NCBI GenBank assembly: GCA_963778945.1
Contig: CAVZWL010000005.1
Coordinates: 62,001 to 126,000 of the forward strand
Direction of reading: 5' to 3'
From: Fen-1254 sp963778945
GTDB lineage: Bacteria > Bacteroidota > Ignavibacteria > UBA10030
Length of the DNA: 64,000 nt
The translations under genes and the position numbers were made by a program. Positions 44,774-55,782 of this stretch are shown here, piece after piece (position 1 is the stretch's first letter; each line of letters begins with the position of its first letter). The notes under the pieces were generated by a model, which did no database searches, was not told the DNA's origin, and saw only the letters and a program-made list of their open reading frames with translations.

Positions 44774-45686
44774 TTATTTTTTCCCTTCCGTAAACAAATC
44801 CAAGAGCCGGTCAAAATCGTCCAGCGAATAAAATTCTATTATTATTTCACCCCGTCCGCTTCCTTTCGTATGTACTTTTACCCTGGTTCCGAGCGATTGT
44901 TGAAGACGTTCTTCAAGGCTGTGCAAGTTTGCTGAGGCGCCGCTGCCGGCTGATTTCGTCGGTCTTGCGGAATTTTTTCCTGCAGACCGGACAATATCTT
45001 CCACTTTGCGGACGGAAAGTCCGCCGTCGACGATTTTATCGTATGTCCGGAGCTGAGTTTTTTCGCTCGGCAAATTGATGAGCGCGCGGGCATGTCCCAT
45101 CGAAATTTTATTTTTTCGAAGCCCGTCCTGAATTTTAGATGGAAGCTTTAAAAGGCGGATAAAATTCGTCACGGTGCTGCGGTCTTTTCCGACCTTTCTG
45201 GGCGATATCGTCCTGGTTCAAATGGCATTCGTCGATAAGCCGCTGATACGCCGCAGCCACTTCGATCGGATTCAAATATTCCCGCTGAATGTTCTCGATG
45301 AGAGCGAGTTCCAGCATTTCTTCGTCGTTCTCGATGGAGATGATATACGCGGGAATGTGTTTGAGCCGCGCAAGCTGCGCAGCGCGCAGACGCCGTTCTC
45401 CGGAAATGAGCTGGTAGCCGTTTTCCGTCCGGCGAATAGTAATCGGCTGAATGATTCCTTTTTCCCTGATCGACCGCGTTAGTTCGTCAAGAGCGCTCTG
45501 ATCGAAATCGGTTCTCGGCTGAAAAGGATTCGGATGAATTTTTCCGATCTCGATATTGGCAATGATGCCGACCTCTCCGGTGTCGGTCCCGATCGAGGTA
45601 TCGCGGACATTGACCTCCATCTGCGGGGTCTTAGGAATAAGTGCGTTGAGTCCTCGTCCGAGGACGGGTTTTTTATTCGTACTCAT
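44774..45686 (-). CDS. parB: Chromosome-partitioning protein ParB (frameshifted as sequenced)
   Basis: Centromere-binding CTPase of the ParABS system. N-terminal LGRGLNALIP, then PFQPRTDFDQSALDELTRSI, the CTP-binding box ISGERRLRAAQLA, the HTH region and a C-terminal dimer domain. One extra base at 45193-45194 splits the HTH; correction reads QKVGKDRSTVTNFIRLLKLP and gives about 303 residues. Starts 3 bases after parA ends. No perfect parS (TGTTTCACGTGAAACA) was seen in the window. Confidence 0.94.
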
Positions 45687-45689
45687 CGG

Positions 45690-46499
45690 TTATTCTGCTC
45701 CGGGTGTAGTCTGCTGCATGAGGGGTTCATAAGCAAAAAATTTATTGTTCTGCAAAATTTCCTTTGCCAGATCCATATAATGCCGCGTACCGGAACAGAT
45801 AGCGTCGTAGAGAATAATCGGTTTTCCGAAGCTCGGGGCTTCGCTTAAACGGATGTTGCGGGAGACGATCGTGGTAAAGACTTTACCGCCGAAATAACGT
45901 TTGACTTCGTCTACGATTTGATTGGAAAGACGCAGCCGGGAGTCGAACATGGTCAGGAGCACGCCTTCGATATCGAGTCCCGGGTTCAAATTCTTTTTGA
46001 CCATATTGATGGTGCTGAACAATTGGCCGAGACCTTCGAGCGCGAAATATTCGCACTGGACGGGAATAAGAACGGAATCAGCCGCAGTGAGGGCGTTCAG
46101 TGTCAGGAGTCCGAGCGAAGGGGGGCAGTCTATAATGATAAAATCGTACCGGTCGCGGACCGGTTTGAGCGCTGTCTGCAGCAATCGTTCCCGGTTTTCC
46201 ATCTCCACCAGTTCGATTTCCGCACCGACAAGATTGATATGGGATGGAATAATGGAAAGAAAAGGCATTTGCGTCGGCTGGATGGTCGAAGCCGCGTCCA
46301 TTGCTCCGACGAGAACTTCATAAATCGATTTGCCTTCCACGCTTGCTGATCCGACGCCGCTGGTTGCATTTGCCTGCGGATCGTTATCCACGAGCAGAAT
46401 GCGTTTTTCCGCTGCTGCAAGCGATGCTGCAAGATTAATGGCGGTGGTCGTTTTACCGACTCCGCCTTTCTGATTTGCTACGACGATAATTTTTGCCAC
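45690..46499 (-). CDS. parA: Chromosome-partitioning ATPase ParA
   Basis: Walker-type ATPase that moves ParB-parS complexes. 269 residues, with the deviant Walker A KGGVGKTTTAINL at the very start (no N-terminal HTH, so the chromosomal/Soj type), Walker A' VDNDPQANATSG, Walker B FIIIDCPPSLGLLT and the C-terminal SRNIRLSEAPSFGKP. Operon with parB. Confidence 0.97.
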   Translation of the reverse strand: MAKIIVVANQKGGVGKTTTAINLAASLAAAEKRILLVDNDPQANATSGVGSASVEGKSIYEVLVGAMDAASTIQPTQMPFLSIIPSHINLVGAEIELVEMENRERLLQTALKPVRDRYDFIIIDCPPSLGLLTLNALTAADSVLIPVQCEYFALEGLGQLFSTINMVKKNLNPGLDIEGVLLTMFDSRLRLSNQIVDEVKRYFGGKVFTTIVSRNIRLSEAPSFGKPIILYDAICSGTRHYMDLAKEILQNNKFFAYEPLMQQTTPGAE

Positions 46500-46528
46500 G
46501 AAGCTTCATCGACAATGAATGATAAAAA

Positions 46529-46557
46529 AATATACTTCTTTTTGTCTGGTTGTGCAA
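46529..46557 (-). promoter_or_regulatory. Promoter of parAB
   Basis: On the minus strand: TTGCAC (46557-46552), 17 bases, TATATT (46534-46529) followed by TTT. About 30 bases before the parA ATG. Confidence 0.6.
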
Positions 46558-46681
46558 TGGATGTTTGACCTCAAAAAGAGGAGAAATTTTAACTTTCCAG
46601 CTGTGTACGGATGCTGATCGGACGGAGTGCTGGCATGCAACAAAAGCGTTTCCTGCCGTAAAGAAGAAAAGGAGGTGCTCT

Positions 46682-46872
46682 ATGTTCACATTTATTCTTT
46701 GGCTGATTCTTTTTTTCTCTGCTGGCCATTAGCGCTCGCAGCTCTGGTGCTTTATCCGCTGGTCTGGATTTTTCTTCTGCCTTTTCGTCTTATCGGATTG
46801 ACGGTTGAAGGCGTGTTTGCGTTCCTCAAAGCAGTGATTATGCTGCCGGCGCGCATTGCCGGTATGAAATAA
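46682..46872 (+). CDS. Small two-helix membrane protein (frameshifted as sequenced)
   Basis: An optimal RBS (AAGGAGGTG) precedes ATG 46682. The frame closes after 16 codons, but adding one T to the T7 run at 46710-46716 gives 63 residues: MFTFILWLILFF.., LALAALVLYPLVWIFLLPFRLIGLTVEGVF, LPARIAGMK. One long or two short membrane helices are followed by a basic end. No family is recognised. A terminator follows directly. A possible promoter (TTGACC 46565, TAACTT 46590) lies upstream. Confidence 0.6.
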
Positions 46873-46904
46873 AACAGGCATTCCGGAATTGCGGGATGCC
46901 TGTT
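46873..46904. terminator. Bidirectional terminator between small membrane protein and ahcY
   Basis: 12-bp stem AACAGGCATTCC/GGGATGCCTGTT (46873-46884 with 46893-46904, one G-T pair) with an 8-base loop, placed between converging genes. Confidence 0.85.
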
Positions 46905-46924
46905 CTCTTTCGATAAACTTTCGA

Positions 46925-48203
46925 TCAGGTGCCTGCCGAGTAGTCGTCGATATATTTCGCCTGTTCCTTTGTCAGCGTATCGATGCCATAACCCATAGTT
47001 TTTAGTTTTACACCTGCAATTTCCTGATCCTGTTCGCTGGAGATATCATGAACGGTATTTGCCAGCCGGTTTCCTTTTTTATGTTCTTCCACTAGCCGCA
47101 ACTGCGACATGAACTGGTTGGCAAACGACATATCCATCACTTCGGACGGATGTCCCTCGGCTGCAGCCAGGTTGACTAACCGTCCCTGCGCGAGCAGGTA
47201 GATGTGCCGGCCGTTTTTTAACGTGTACTCTTCGTTGTCTTTGCGGACTTCCCGGACTCTTTTGGTAATCTTCTGCAGCTGTGGAATGTTGATCTCGCAG
47301 TCGTAATGTCCCGTATTGCAGATGATCGCGCCGTCTTTGATCGCTTTGAAATGGCGTTCGACAAGTATGTCTTTGACGCCGGTTGCCGTAATAAAAATAT
47401 CGCCGATTGAGGCGGCTTCGTCCATAGGCATGACGCGGAAACCTTCCAGCGTTGCTTTGAGTGCAGCAGTCGCTTTCACTTCCGTAATGATAACATTTGC
47501 GCCGAGCCCTTTTGCGCGGAGCGCTACGCCGCGTCCACAATGTCCGAATCCGGCGACGACAATATTTTTACCTGCAAGCAGAACGCTGGTCGCGCGTAAA
47601 ATCCCGTCGAGCGTCGATTGACCCGTGCCGTACACGTTGTCGAAGTCCCACTTTGTTTCTGCATCGTTGACGGCGATGACCGGATATTTCAAAGCGCCGG
47701 CATGCGCCATCGCGCGGAGACGATGGACGCCGGTCGTGGTTTCTTCCGTCCCGCCGATGACGGTCGGGATCAATTCCTGATGTTTGTTATGAACGGTAAA
47801 AATCAGATCTGCGCCGTCATCGAGCGTAAGGTTCGGTTTGAAGCGCAGCGTCTCTTCGATGCACCAGTAAAAATCTTCCACGTTCATACCGTGCCATGCA
47901 AAAATACTGATGCCTTCCGATGCGAGCGCTGCAGCGACATCGTCCTGTGTCGAGAGAGGGTTGCATCCGCTCCAGCTGACGTCTGCGCCGGCGTCGGCAA
48001 ATGTTCTGACGAGCACGGCCGTTTCCTTCGTCACATGGAGACATCCCGCGATTCGGTATCCTTTGAACGGTTTTGATCTTTTTATATTTTGCACGCAATG
48101 CGGCAAGGACCGGCATGCGAGATTCCGCCCATTCGATGCGGAGTTTGCCCGCATCGGCTAAAGCCAGGTCTTTTACTTTATATTGTCCCTTTTTTTCGTC
48201 CAT
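46925..48203 (-). CDS. ahcY: S-adenosylhomocysteine hydrolase (frameshifted as sequenced)
   Basis: Hydrolyses S-adenosylhomocysteine to adenosine and homocysteine, recycling the product of methylations. Starts MDEKKGQYKVKDLALADAGKLRIEWAESRMP; conserved GCLHVTKETAVL, SGCNPLSTQDD, the NAD motif VAGFGHCGRGVA and CNTGHYDCEI. One extra base in the T-run 48071-48074 breaks the frame (correct KKIKPFKGYRIAG). About 425 residues, the shorter form without the 40-residue insert of many bacterial enzymes. Seven bases after metK. Confidence 0.95.
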
Positions 48204-48210
48204 GAGAAAA

Positions 48211-49388
48211 TTACCTTTTCCTTGAGAGTGAATGAATTATCTGATCTGCTTTTTGCAGGATTTTTACAAGGTCGAGTTTTTCCCATGTAAAATCCTTTTC
48301 TGAACGGCCGAAATGTCCGTAGGCAGCCGTCTTTCCGTAAATCGGGCGGCGAAGATTAAGGCGTTTGATAATGCCGCGCGGCGTCAGGTCGATTTCTTTA
48401 GAAATGAATTCCGCAAGAATCGTATCGGGCAGTTTTCCGGTTCCGAAGGTTTTGACCTGAATGGAAACCGGTTCTGCGACACCAATCGCATAGGCGACTT
48501 GAATTTGGCATTCGGAGGCAAGTTTTGCGGCGACGACATTTTTGGCCACGTGACGGGCGGCGTACGCTGCACTGCGGTCGACTTTCGTCGGGTCTTTTCC
48601 GGAAAATGCTCCGCCCCCGTGGGGAGCGCGTCCGCCGTATGTATCGACAACGATTTTGCGCCCGGTCAGTCCGCTGTCGCCATGCGGACCGCCGATTTCA
48701 AACCGTCCCGTAGGATTGACAAAATAATGTGTTTGCTGATCCAGGAGCGCTGCGGGAATGATGACCCGGATGACGTGCTCGATAACATCTTCCTTTAATT
48801 TGTTTCTGCGAAACATTCGGATCGTGCTGTGTGGAAACGACGACCGTATCGACGCGGCTCGGTTTGCCGCTCTGCGTCATATTCGACCGTAACCTGCGAT
48901 TTCGCATCCGGTCGAAGATACGGCATAAGGGTATTTTCTTTTTTCCGTATTTCGGAAAGCCGGTGAACCAGTTTATGTGCGTACATAATCGGAGCCGGCA
49001 TCAATTCCGGTGTTTCGGTACAGGCATAGCCGAACATCATGCCCTGATCGCCTGCGCCGCCGGTATCGACACCTTGTGCGATATCGGGAGATTGAGAATG
49101 CAAAGCGGATATGACGGCGCATGAATCCGCATCAAAACCGATTCCGGCTTTTGTATAGCCGATTTCGCGTATGACTTTGCGGACGACATCCTGGATGTTT
49201 ACGAAGTTTGCTTTGGATGTAATTTCACCGCCGACAAGAGCGAGACCCGTAGTGACGAACGATTCACATGCTACGCGTGATAACGGGTCCTGCGACAGGA
49301 ACGCATCGAGGACGGCGTCTGAAATTTGATCGCATACTTTATCCGGATGTCCTTCTGATACGGATTCAGAAGTAAAAAGATTTCGCAT
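48211..49388 (-). CDS. metK: Methionine adenosyltransferase (two frameshifts as sequenced)
   Basis: Makes S-adenosylmethionine from methionine and ATP. Starts MRNLFTSESVSEGHPDKVCDQISDAVLD (ATG 49388, RBS AAAGGATC). Further motifs: GAGDQGMMFGYA, GGRAPHGGGAFSGKDPTKVDRSAAYAAR. Two extra bases break the middle: near 48870-48873 (correct YDASGKPSRVDTVVVSTQHD) and at 48792-48793 (correct QIKEDVIEHVI). Corrected length about 391. It pairs with ahcY for the methyl cycle. Confidence 0.96.
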
Positions 49389-49415
49389 TCTTGATCCTTT
49401 CTTCAATAATGATGA

Positions 49416-50390
49416 TTACGAGAATTCCAATTCCGATGAATCCCCGATATTTATTTTTTTATAATTTCCTCGAACGACCGCATTGTTGCCGATAATAGAG
49501 TCTTCGATGAGCGCATTCTCGACGGTCGCCCCTTCGCTGACGATAGAGTTTCGGACGATGGAGTTGCATACGTTTGCCCCGCTTGCAATGGTAGCGAACG
49601 GCCCGATGATGGCGTTTGTAATTTTTGCTTTCGGAGAAATAAATGCCGGCGCCTGGACAACGATACCGTCGGCCTGTTCCGGCTGGGGCTGTTTCGATAA
49701 CAAATAGCGGTTGGTTGAAAGGAGCGTTTCCGGTTTGCCGCAGTCGTACCATCCGTCGATAGGAAAAGCGCGCATTTTTTCATTTCGCTCGATCATCATT
49801 TGCAGCGCGTCGGTTAACTGGAATTCGCCTTTCGTGCGTATATCATTTTCAATCATGTATCCTAAACATTCCACGAGCAATTGAGGCTGCTTTATATAAT
49901 AGAGTCCAACGATCGCCTGGTTGCTCCTGGGCGTTTCCGGCTTTTCCACCATGCGCGCGATAAATCCGTTGACAGTCTCCGCGACGCCGAATCGCCGCGG
50001 GTCTTCGACTGATTTCACTCCGATTTCAGAAAAATTACTTTGAATCATGCCTTTCAGGTCGACGTCGAAAACAGTGTCTCCAAGTATGATCAGGATCGGG
50101 TCTCTGGAAAACGTATGACGTGAAATATATATAGCATGACCGAGCCCGAGCCGTTCTTCCTGTTCAATGAAATCGACTTTAATTTTATAGGAATCCAGGA
50201 TATACTCTTTGATCATTTCTCCGAGATATCCGATAATAATCGTTGCTTCGTCGAAACCGGCATCTATAATATTATCGAGAATGTGGCTGATAATCGGTTT
50301 ACCGGCGACATTCAGCAGGACTTTGGGAATCGTATATGTGTGCGGACGCAGACGGCTTCCCACGCCCGCTACCGGTATAATTGCTCTCAT
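49416..50390 (-). CDS. Sugar nucleotidyltransferase with left-handed beta-helix
   Basis: 324 residues. N-terminal NTP-transferase domain: IPVAGVGSRLRPHTYTIPKVLLNVAGKPII (signature GxGxRxxPxTxxxPK), ILGDTVFDVDL, EKPETPRSNQAIVGLYYI, and a C-terminal hexapeptide-repeat segment (TNAIIGPFATIASGANVCNSIVRNSIVSEGATVENALIEDSIIGNNAVV). This layout fits glucose-1-phosphate thymidylyl- or uridylyltransferases; which nucleotide is used is unclear. It is the first gene of the operon with metK and ahcY. Confidence 0.87.
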   Translation of the reverse strand: MRAIIPVAGVGSRLRPHTYTIPKVLLNVAGKPIISHILDNIIDAGFDEATIIIGYLGEMIKEYILDSYKIKVDFIEQEERLGLGHAIYISRHTFSRDPILIILGDTVFDVDLKGMIQSNFSEIGVKSVEDPRRFGVAETVNGFIARMVEKPETPRSNQAIVGLYYIKQPQLLVECLGYMIENDIRTKGEFQLTDALQMMIERNEKMRAFPIDGWYDCGKPETLLSTNRYLLSKQPQPEQADGIVVQAPAFISPKAKITNAIIGPFATIASGANVCNSIVRNSIVSEGATVENALIEDSIIGNNAVVRGNYKKINIGDSSELEFS

Positions 50391-50424
50391 TTTAACGTTT
50401 CTCTTTGTGCTTTTTTACTTTGTA

Positions 50425-50453
50425 AAGATACATAACAATCGGAAGACAAACAA
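50425..50453 (-). promoter_or_regulatory. Promoter of the nucleotidyltransferase-metK-ahcY operon
   Basis: On the minus strand: TTGTTT (50453-50448), 17 bases, TATCTT (50430-50425) then TAC. About 35 bases before the ATG at 50390. Confidence 0.55.
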
Positions 50454-50547
50454 TCCATAAATCATTCCTCTGAACGATCCGCCGAGAGAGAACGGCTCTA
50501 TCTTGCTTCTCCAAAGTCATTTGTTTATTATATTTATGATATCATTT

Positions 50548-51600
50548 ATGAAAACCACTCGAACATCATCCCGCAAGAAGGAACATGTAGTTCTGGCGAT
50601 TAAAAAAAACGTTGCTTTCAGGGGCAAGACACCGGGATTCGAGCAATGGGATTTTCGGCATAATGCTTTGCCGGAATGCAATGAGAGCGATATCGATACT
50701 GAAACGATTTTTCTCGGCAAAAAAATCGCTCTTCCATTTATTATCGCCAGCATGACCGGAGGCTATCGGGAAGCGCTGACGATTAATCGGCATCTGGCAG
50801 AATTTTGCGCGGAGAAGCGATTAGCAATGGGAGTGGGGAGTCAGCGCCAGGCATTGGAAAACGAGAAATTCGCGCGTTCCTTTTCCATTGTTCGAGAAGT
50901 CTCGAAGGATATTCCCGTTTTCGGCAATATCGGCGCGGCTGAAGTTGCTCGTCTCCAGGATATTGCTCCGTTTCAGCGTCTTGCGGACTTGATAGGCGCC
51001 GACGGGTTTGCCGTGCACTTGAATCCCTTGCAGGAATTTCTTCAGCCGGAAGGGAACACAAATTTTACAGGTGTTTTAAATGGTATCGAACGGCTTGTCA
51101 AGGGTTTGCCGATTCCGATTCTTGTCAAAGAAATCGGAGCGGGAATTTCCGCGAATGTCGCGCGCCGTTTGCTGGGAACCGGCGTCTCTGTGATCGATGT
51201 TGCCGGCGCGGGGGGAACGAGCTGGGCGGGCATCGAAATTATGCGCAAGAGATCTGCATCCAGGGCAGAGTATGAATCGCTGTCGCAGGCTTTTTGGGAT
51301 TGGGGAATTCCGACCGTCGATGCACTGCGCGATGTTGCACAAGTACGAAGCGAATATCCTTCGATGAAAATTATTTCTTCCGGCGGAATTTCATCCGGTC
51401 TCGATGCTGCAAAATCTATGGCTTTAGGCGCCGACTACGCCGGCATTGCACGTCCGGTTCTGAAGGCCTGGGCGGCCGGGGGGAAAAAAGGATTGCATCA
51501 ATTCATAAAACATTGGGAACGGGAATTTCGCGGTGCGATGTTTTTAACGGGTTCTCAAACGATTTTTCAACTTCAACAACAATTACTGGTCTCTCGATAA
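50548..51600 (+). CDS. fni: Isopentenyl-diphosphate delta-isomerase, type 2
   Basis: FMN- and NADPH-dependent isomerase of IPP and DMAPP. About 350 residues from MKTTRTSSRKKEHVVLA; the RKKEH start, SMTGGYREA, GVGSQRQALE, GNIGAAE, HLNPLQEFLQPEGNTNF, VKEIGAGIS, DVAGAGGTSWAGIE and SSGGISSGLDAAKSMALGADYAG are type 2 hallmarks. An earlier in-frame ATG lies at 50536. Two bases separate it from the prenyl synthase. In a MEP-pathway organism this enzyme is optional and balances IPP/DMAPP. Confidence 0.95.
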   Translation: MKTTRTSSRKKEHVVLAIKKNVAFRGKTPGFEQWDFRHNALPECNESDIDTETIFLGKKIALPFIIASMTGGYREALTINRHLAEFCAEKRLAMGVGSQRQALENEKFARSFSIVREVSKDIPVFGNIGAAEVARLQDIAPFQRLADLIGADGFAVHLNPLQEFLQPEGNTNFTGVLNGIERLVKGLPIPILVKEIGAGISANVARRLLGTGVSVIDVAGAGGTSWAGIEIMRKRSASRAEYESLSQAFWDWGIPTVDALRDVAQVRSEYPSMKIISSGGISSGLDAAKSMALGADYAGIARPVLKAWAAGGKKGLHQFIKHWEREFRGAMFLTGSQTIFQLQQQLLVSR

Positions 51601-51602
51601 AA

Positions 51603-52593
51603 ATGGCTATGTCTTTGACTCCGGAATATCGGTACGAATATCATAAAAAATCAGTTGAGCGCTATCTCCGCAATCACGTGGCGATCGCTCATCCGCGTTC
51701 ATTATACCTGCCGTGCAAGTATATTCTTTCTGCCGGCGGAAAGCGTATTCGTCCCGTTCTGGCCCTGTTGGCCTGCGAGGCAGTCGGCGGTGCGATGGAA
51801 GATGCGCTGCCTGCAAGCGCGGCCATAGAAATATTGCATACGTTTACATTGGTTCATGACGATATTATGGATCATGCTCCTGCGCGGCGCGGGCGTTCGA
51901 CCGTTCATACGAAGTGGGATGAGAGCGTCGCCCTTCTGACCGGCGACATACTGCTGGGCATCGCCTACCGGGAATTGCTTGCTACGAAATCGTCCCGGAT
52001 ACAGGAAATTCTCAAGGTGTTCACCGACGGGATGATCACCGTTTGCGAAGGGCAGGCTGTGGATAAAGAATTTGAAACACGGAACCGCGTTCATGTCAAC
52101 GATTATCTCGGTATGATAGAAAAGAAAACCGGAAGGCTCGTTTCCGTCTCCACAGAAATCGGCGCTATGATCGGCGGCGGGTCGGCAGTGCAGGTTCAAG
52201 CAATGCGGCGGTACGGTTTCTATGTCGGCCGGGCTTTTCAGGTTCAGGACGATCTGCTGGACATCATCGCCGATGAAAAGGAATTCGGAAAAGTTATCGG
52301 CGGCGATCTGCAGGAAGGGAAGAAAACATATTTGCTTTTGGAAGCGCTTCGCCGCGCAAAAGGAAAACAGAAAAAAGCGCTCGAAGATGTATTCCATAAG
52401 CGGAAAGTTGCCCGGAGCCGGGTGGCGGAATTTCGCCGCATCTATGAAGAAACCGGAGCAATTGCCTCCGCCCAGTGCACAAATTGAAAACGATCTTCAA
52501 GCGGCCAAGGAAGAGCTTTCCGGTTTGCCGTCCAACCAGGCCCAGAAAACACTTCTTTGGTTTGCAGATAAAATGTTGAACCGGAAGTATTGA
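51603..52593 (+). CDS. Trans-polyprenyl diphosphate synthase (frameshifted as sequenced)
   Basis: Chain-elongating prenyltransferase of the isoprenoid pathway. First Asp-rich motif LVHDDIMDHAPARRGRSTVH and second VQDDLLDIIADEKEFGK are intact, with GGKRIRPVLALLACEAVGG upstream. Removing the T at 52476 extends the C-terminus in frame (ASAQAQIENDLQAAKEELSGLPSNQAQKTLLWFADKML), total about 329. The residues before the first motif (EILHTFTLVHDD) suggest a short- to medium-chain product but I cannot fix it. In an operon with fni and ptsH. Confidence 0.93.
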
Positions 52594-52604
52594 GGAACAG
52601 CATA

Positions 52605-52878
52605 ATGGTTCAACAGGAGGTTACAATTCTTAACCGGGCGGGCATGCATACCCGCCCCGCAGCGGCCATTGTGAAGCTTGCAGCAAAGTTTAAAGCTGAA
52701 TTCTATATAGAAAAAGATAACATGGAGATTAACGGAAAAAGTATTATCGGCGTCATGACCTTAGCGGCCGAACAAGGCGCGAAGCTTCTTCTCAAATTCG
52801 AGGGTCCGGATGAGACCGAATCGTGCCGTGCAATGGTAGAACTCTTTCAAGAGTGGTTTTGGGGAGCCGGTGGAATAA
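52605..52878 (+). CDS. ptsH: Phosphocarrier HPr (frameshifted at the end as sequenced)
   Basis: Small phosphocarrier of the PTS. Active His in NRAGMHTRPAAAIVKLAAKF and the regulatory Ser in NGKSIIGVMTLAA, the site of HPr kinase. One extra T in the run 52857-52860 reads through; with it removed the protein ends QEWFGEPVE at a TAA at 52876-52878, about 90 residues. As sequenced it runs to 52904 with an unlikely tail. Followed 29 bases later by ptsI. Confidence 0.93.
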
Positions 52879-52907
52879 TGCAAGAGATGCAGAACCGGAG
52901 GTAGAAC

Positions 52908-54667
52908 ATGGAACAAGAGCAGGCAAAAAAAGAAATACGATTTAAAGGAATACCGGCATCGCCGGGAATTGTCATCGGACCCGTGTATCATTTCCGGAAG
53001 CATGAGCCGCTGATCTTTGTCCGTACCATCGCAGATGATGAAATGGAAAAAGAGATCGAACGTCTTTCGGCTGCCCGTACCCGCTCGCAAAAAGAACTGC
53101 AAAAAGTATTCGAGTTTGCAGAGCAGAAACTCGGCGAGGAACAATGCAAAATTTTTGAAGCGCAAAAAATGATCCTCGAAGATGCCGTTCTTTTCGATTC
53201 CATCTTCGAGCCGAATCCGCACGGAAAAGAAAAATGCGGAACATCTCATGAAAGACGAGATCGAAAAATATAACCGGCTGATGGCGGCTTCCAAAGATGA
53301 ATATGCACGCGAACGCGTCAACGATGTGCAGGATGTATGCAACCGCGTTCTGCGCAATCTGGAAGAACAAAAATTAATATCAAAGATCGACGGTTCCAAC
53401 GTGATCGTTTCTCATAATCTTGCCGCCGCCGATGCTCTTATTTTCAGCCGGAATGATGTGCTTGGGTATGTGACGGAACTCGGCGGGGCGACATCGCATA
53501 TGGCTCTTCTTGCCCGCGCTTTGAAAATTCCCGCAGTCGTCGGTGTACACCAGATTGATGCCATGGTGCAGCCGGAAGATATGATTATTGTCGACGGTTA
53601 TAACGGTGTCGTTGCGCTGAACCCGACGAAAGAGACGCTCAAACATTTCGAAAAAAAACGGCTGGAATACGAGCGGTTCGAAAAAACTCTGGCTCCTCTG
53701 CGGGATCAGCCTGCCGAAACGCTCGATGGACATCGGGTCCAGCTTGCGGCCAATGTCGAACTTGAACAGGAACTTGAATTCATTAAAATGCAGGGAGCTG
53801 ACGGAATCGGTTTGTACCGAACGGAAAGTCTGCTGCTGGGCAAGGAGGTTTTTCCTTCCGAACAGGAACAGTACGAGCAGTACCGGCGCATTGCGGAATC
53901 GCTGTATCCGAAGCAGGCGGTTATCCGGACCTTCGACATCGGAGGCGATAAATTTATGGCGCAAAGCGTCCGGGAAAACAATCCGTTTCTGGGCTGGCGC
54001 GGCATCCGCATTATGCTCGACAAACCTCAGATTTTCTTAGATCAGCTTCGTGCAATCCTGCGTGCGAGCAATTTGAAAAATCTTCTTGTTATGTTTCCAA
54101 TGGTATCGAGCATCAAAGAAGTAAAACTCGCAAAACAGCTCGTTGACCAGGCAAAAGACGATCTGCGTGCGCAAAAAATTCCCTTCGACGAACATCTGCG
54201 CCTCGGAGCGATGATCGAAGTCCCGGCTGCCGCAATTATTGCGGATCATCTTGCGCGGGAGGTGAGCTTCCTCAGTATCGGCACGAATGATTTAATTCAG
54301 TATTTGCTGGCTGTCGATCGCGGCAACGATATTGTTTCCGATCTCTTCCAGGAATTTCATCCTGCCGTCATCCGTTTTCTCCGCCGCATTATCGAAAGGG
54401 GATCGCAGGGACATGTCTGGGTGGGGATGTGCGGCCAGATGGCGAGCGATCCGCTGGCCACTATTCTTTTGGTCGGGCTCGGGCTCGACGAGTTCAGCGT
54501 CGCACCGGCCGTTCTGCCGGAAATCAAGAAAATTATTCGATCCATCCATTTCACGGAAGCAAAGCATGTTGCCGGAATGCGTGCTGGAAATGAAGTCCGA
54601 AGACGAGATCAAAGGATTTCTCAAACGGCTCATGAAAAATAAATTTCCCGATATTCCTATCGGGTAA
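52908..54667 (+). CDS. ptsI: PTS enzyme I (two frameshifts as sequenced)
   Basis: Phosphoenolpyruvate-protein phosphotransferase that phosphorylates HPr. N-terminal GIPASPGIVIGPVY, the active His in LGGATSHMALLARALKIPAVVG, the PEP-binding YRTESLL, RTFDIGGDKF, NPFLGWRGIRIML and the Cys motif VGMCGQMASDP. Extra bases at 53211-53212 and 54574-54577 break the frame; corrected C-terminus ends FLKRLMKNKFPDIPIG. About 585 residues. RBS GGAGGT. No enzyme II gene is in the window. Confidence 0.95.
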
Positions 54668-54708
54668 AACGATATCTCATCGTTATTTCTTATAGAAGAT
54701 ATCAAACA

Positions 54709-55764
54709 ATGACAATGGAAGATATTCGCAGTCTTGATCCCAAAGGCATGTATGACTGGATTGCCGGTTTTCCGCAGCAGGCTGAGGAAGCCGTTCGCAT
54801 CGGGAAAAAAGCGGCGATTCGCCTCCACGTCAAAGGAATTCAAAACATCGTCCTGACCGGTCTTGGCGGGTCGGCGATCGGCGGCGATCTGCTGCGTTCA
54901 TACCTTGCGGAAGAACTTGCAGTTCCGTTTTTTGTCAACCGCCATTATATTCTGCCGAAATTTGTCAATTCAAAAACTTTGGTCATTGTTTCCAGTTATT
55001 CCGGCAATACGGAGGAATCGATTGCCGCGCATAAGGAGGCAGTCAAGCGGAAAGCAAAAGTCCTTTGCATCAGCACGGGGGGCGAAACCGCAAAGCTTGC
55101 CGTAAAATATAAACAAGCGTGGATAAAAATACCGGGCGGTCTTTCTCCAAGAGCAGCTCTGGCGTATTCCTTCTTTCCACTCTTGGTCGCTCTTGCCCGG
55201 CTGGGCTTGATAAAATCGAAAGACCGGGATATCAAAGAAACGATCCTTTTCCTCAAAGGTAAATCGGCTTTGTACGGCGATCCTCTAGCTCCGGGAGAAT
55301 AGTCCTTTGAAAACAGCGGAACAATGGAAAGGACATCTGCCGTTTATTTATTCGCCTGCAGAGCATCTGGACGCGGTCAATCTTCGATGGCGCAGCCAGA
55401 TTGCTGAAAATGCAAAACAGTTATCGCATGGATATGTTCTGCCGGAAATGAATCATAATGAACTTGTCGGCTGGAAGATTCTTCCGGACATGATGAAGCA
55501 GATTTCCGTTGTTTTCCTGAAAGACAGCGGAACCCATCCGCGCGTCGCCAGATCGCAGTCAGATTACAAAAGAAGATTGTTTCGCGATATGCCGGAACGG
55601 TGACAGAGATTGAAAGCGAGGGAAAATCCCTGTTAACACGCATGTTTTCGCTCATCTATTTCGGAGATTGGGCTTCCTACTATTTGGCAATTTTAAATGG
55701 AGAAAACCCGGAGCCGGTTGCAGTCATCGATTATCTGAAAGGGGAATTGGCAAAAGTACAATAG
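54709..55764 (+). CDS. Bifunctional phosphoglucose/phosphomannose isomerase (two frame disruptions)
   Basis: SIS-domain isomerase that interconverts glucose 6-phosphate or mannose 6-phosphate with fructose 6-phosphate. Conserved GLGGSAIGGDLLRSYL, VSSYSGNTEESI and MNHNELVGW, characteristic of the bifunctional PGI/PMI family. One extra G at 55296-55298 and one missing base near 55541-55556 break it; corrected length about 351 to the TAG at 55762. It may supply mannose precursors for the envelope sugars made elsewhere in the window. Confidence 0.88.
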
Positions 55765-55782
55765 CAGTCTGCAACAATCTCC

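Noticed and set aside
44774..46557. parS site near parAB
   Set aside because: I looked for TGTTTCACGTGAAACA and found no close match in the window.
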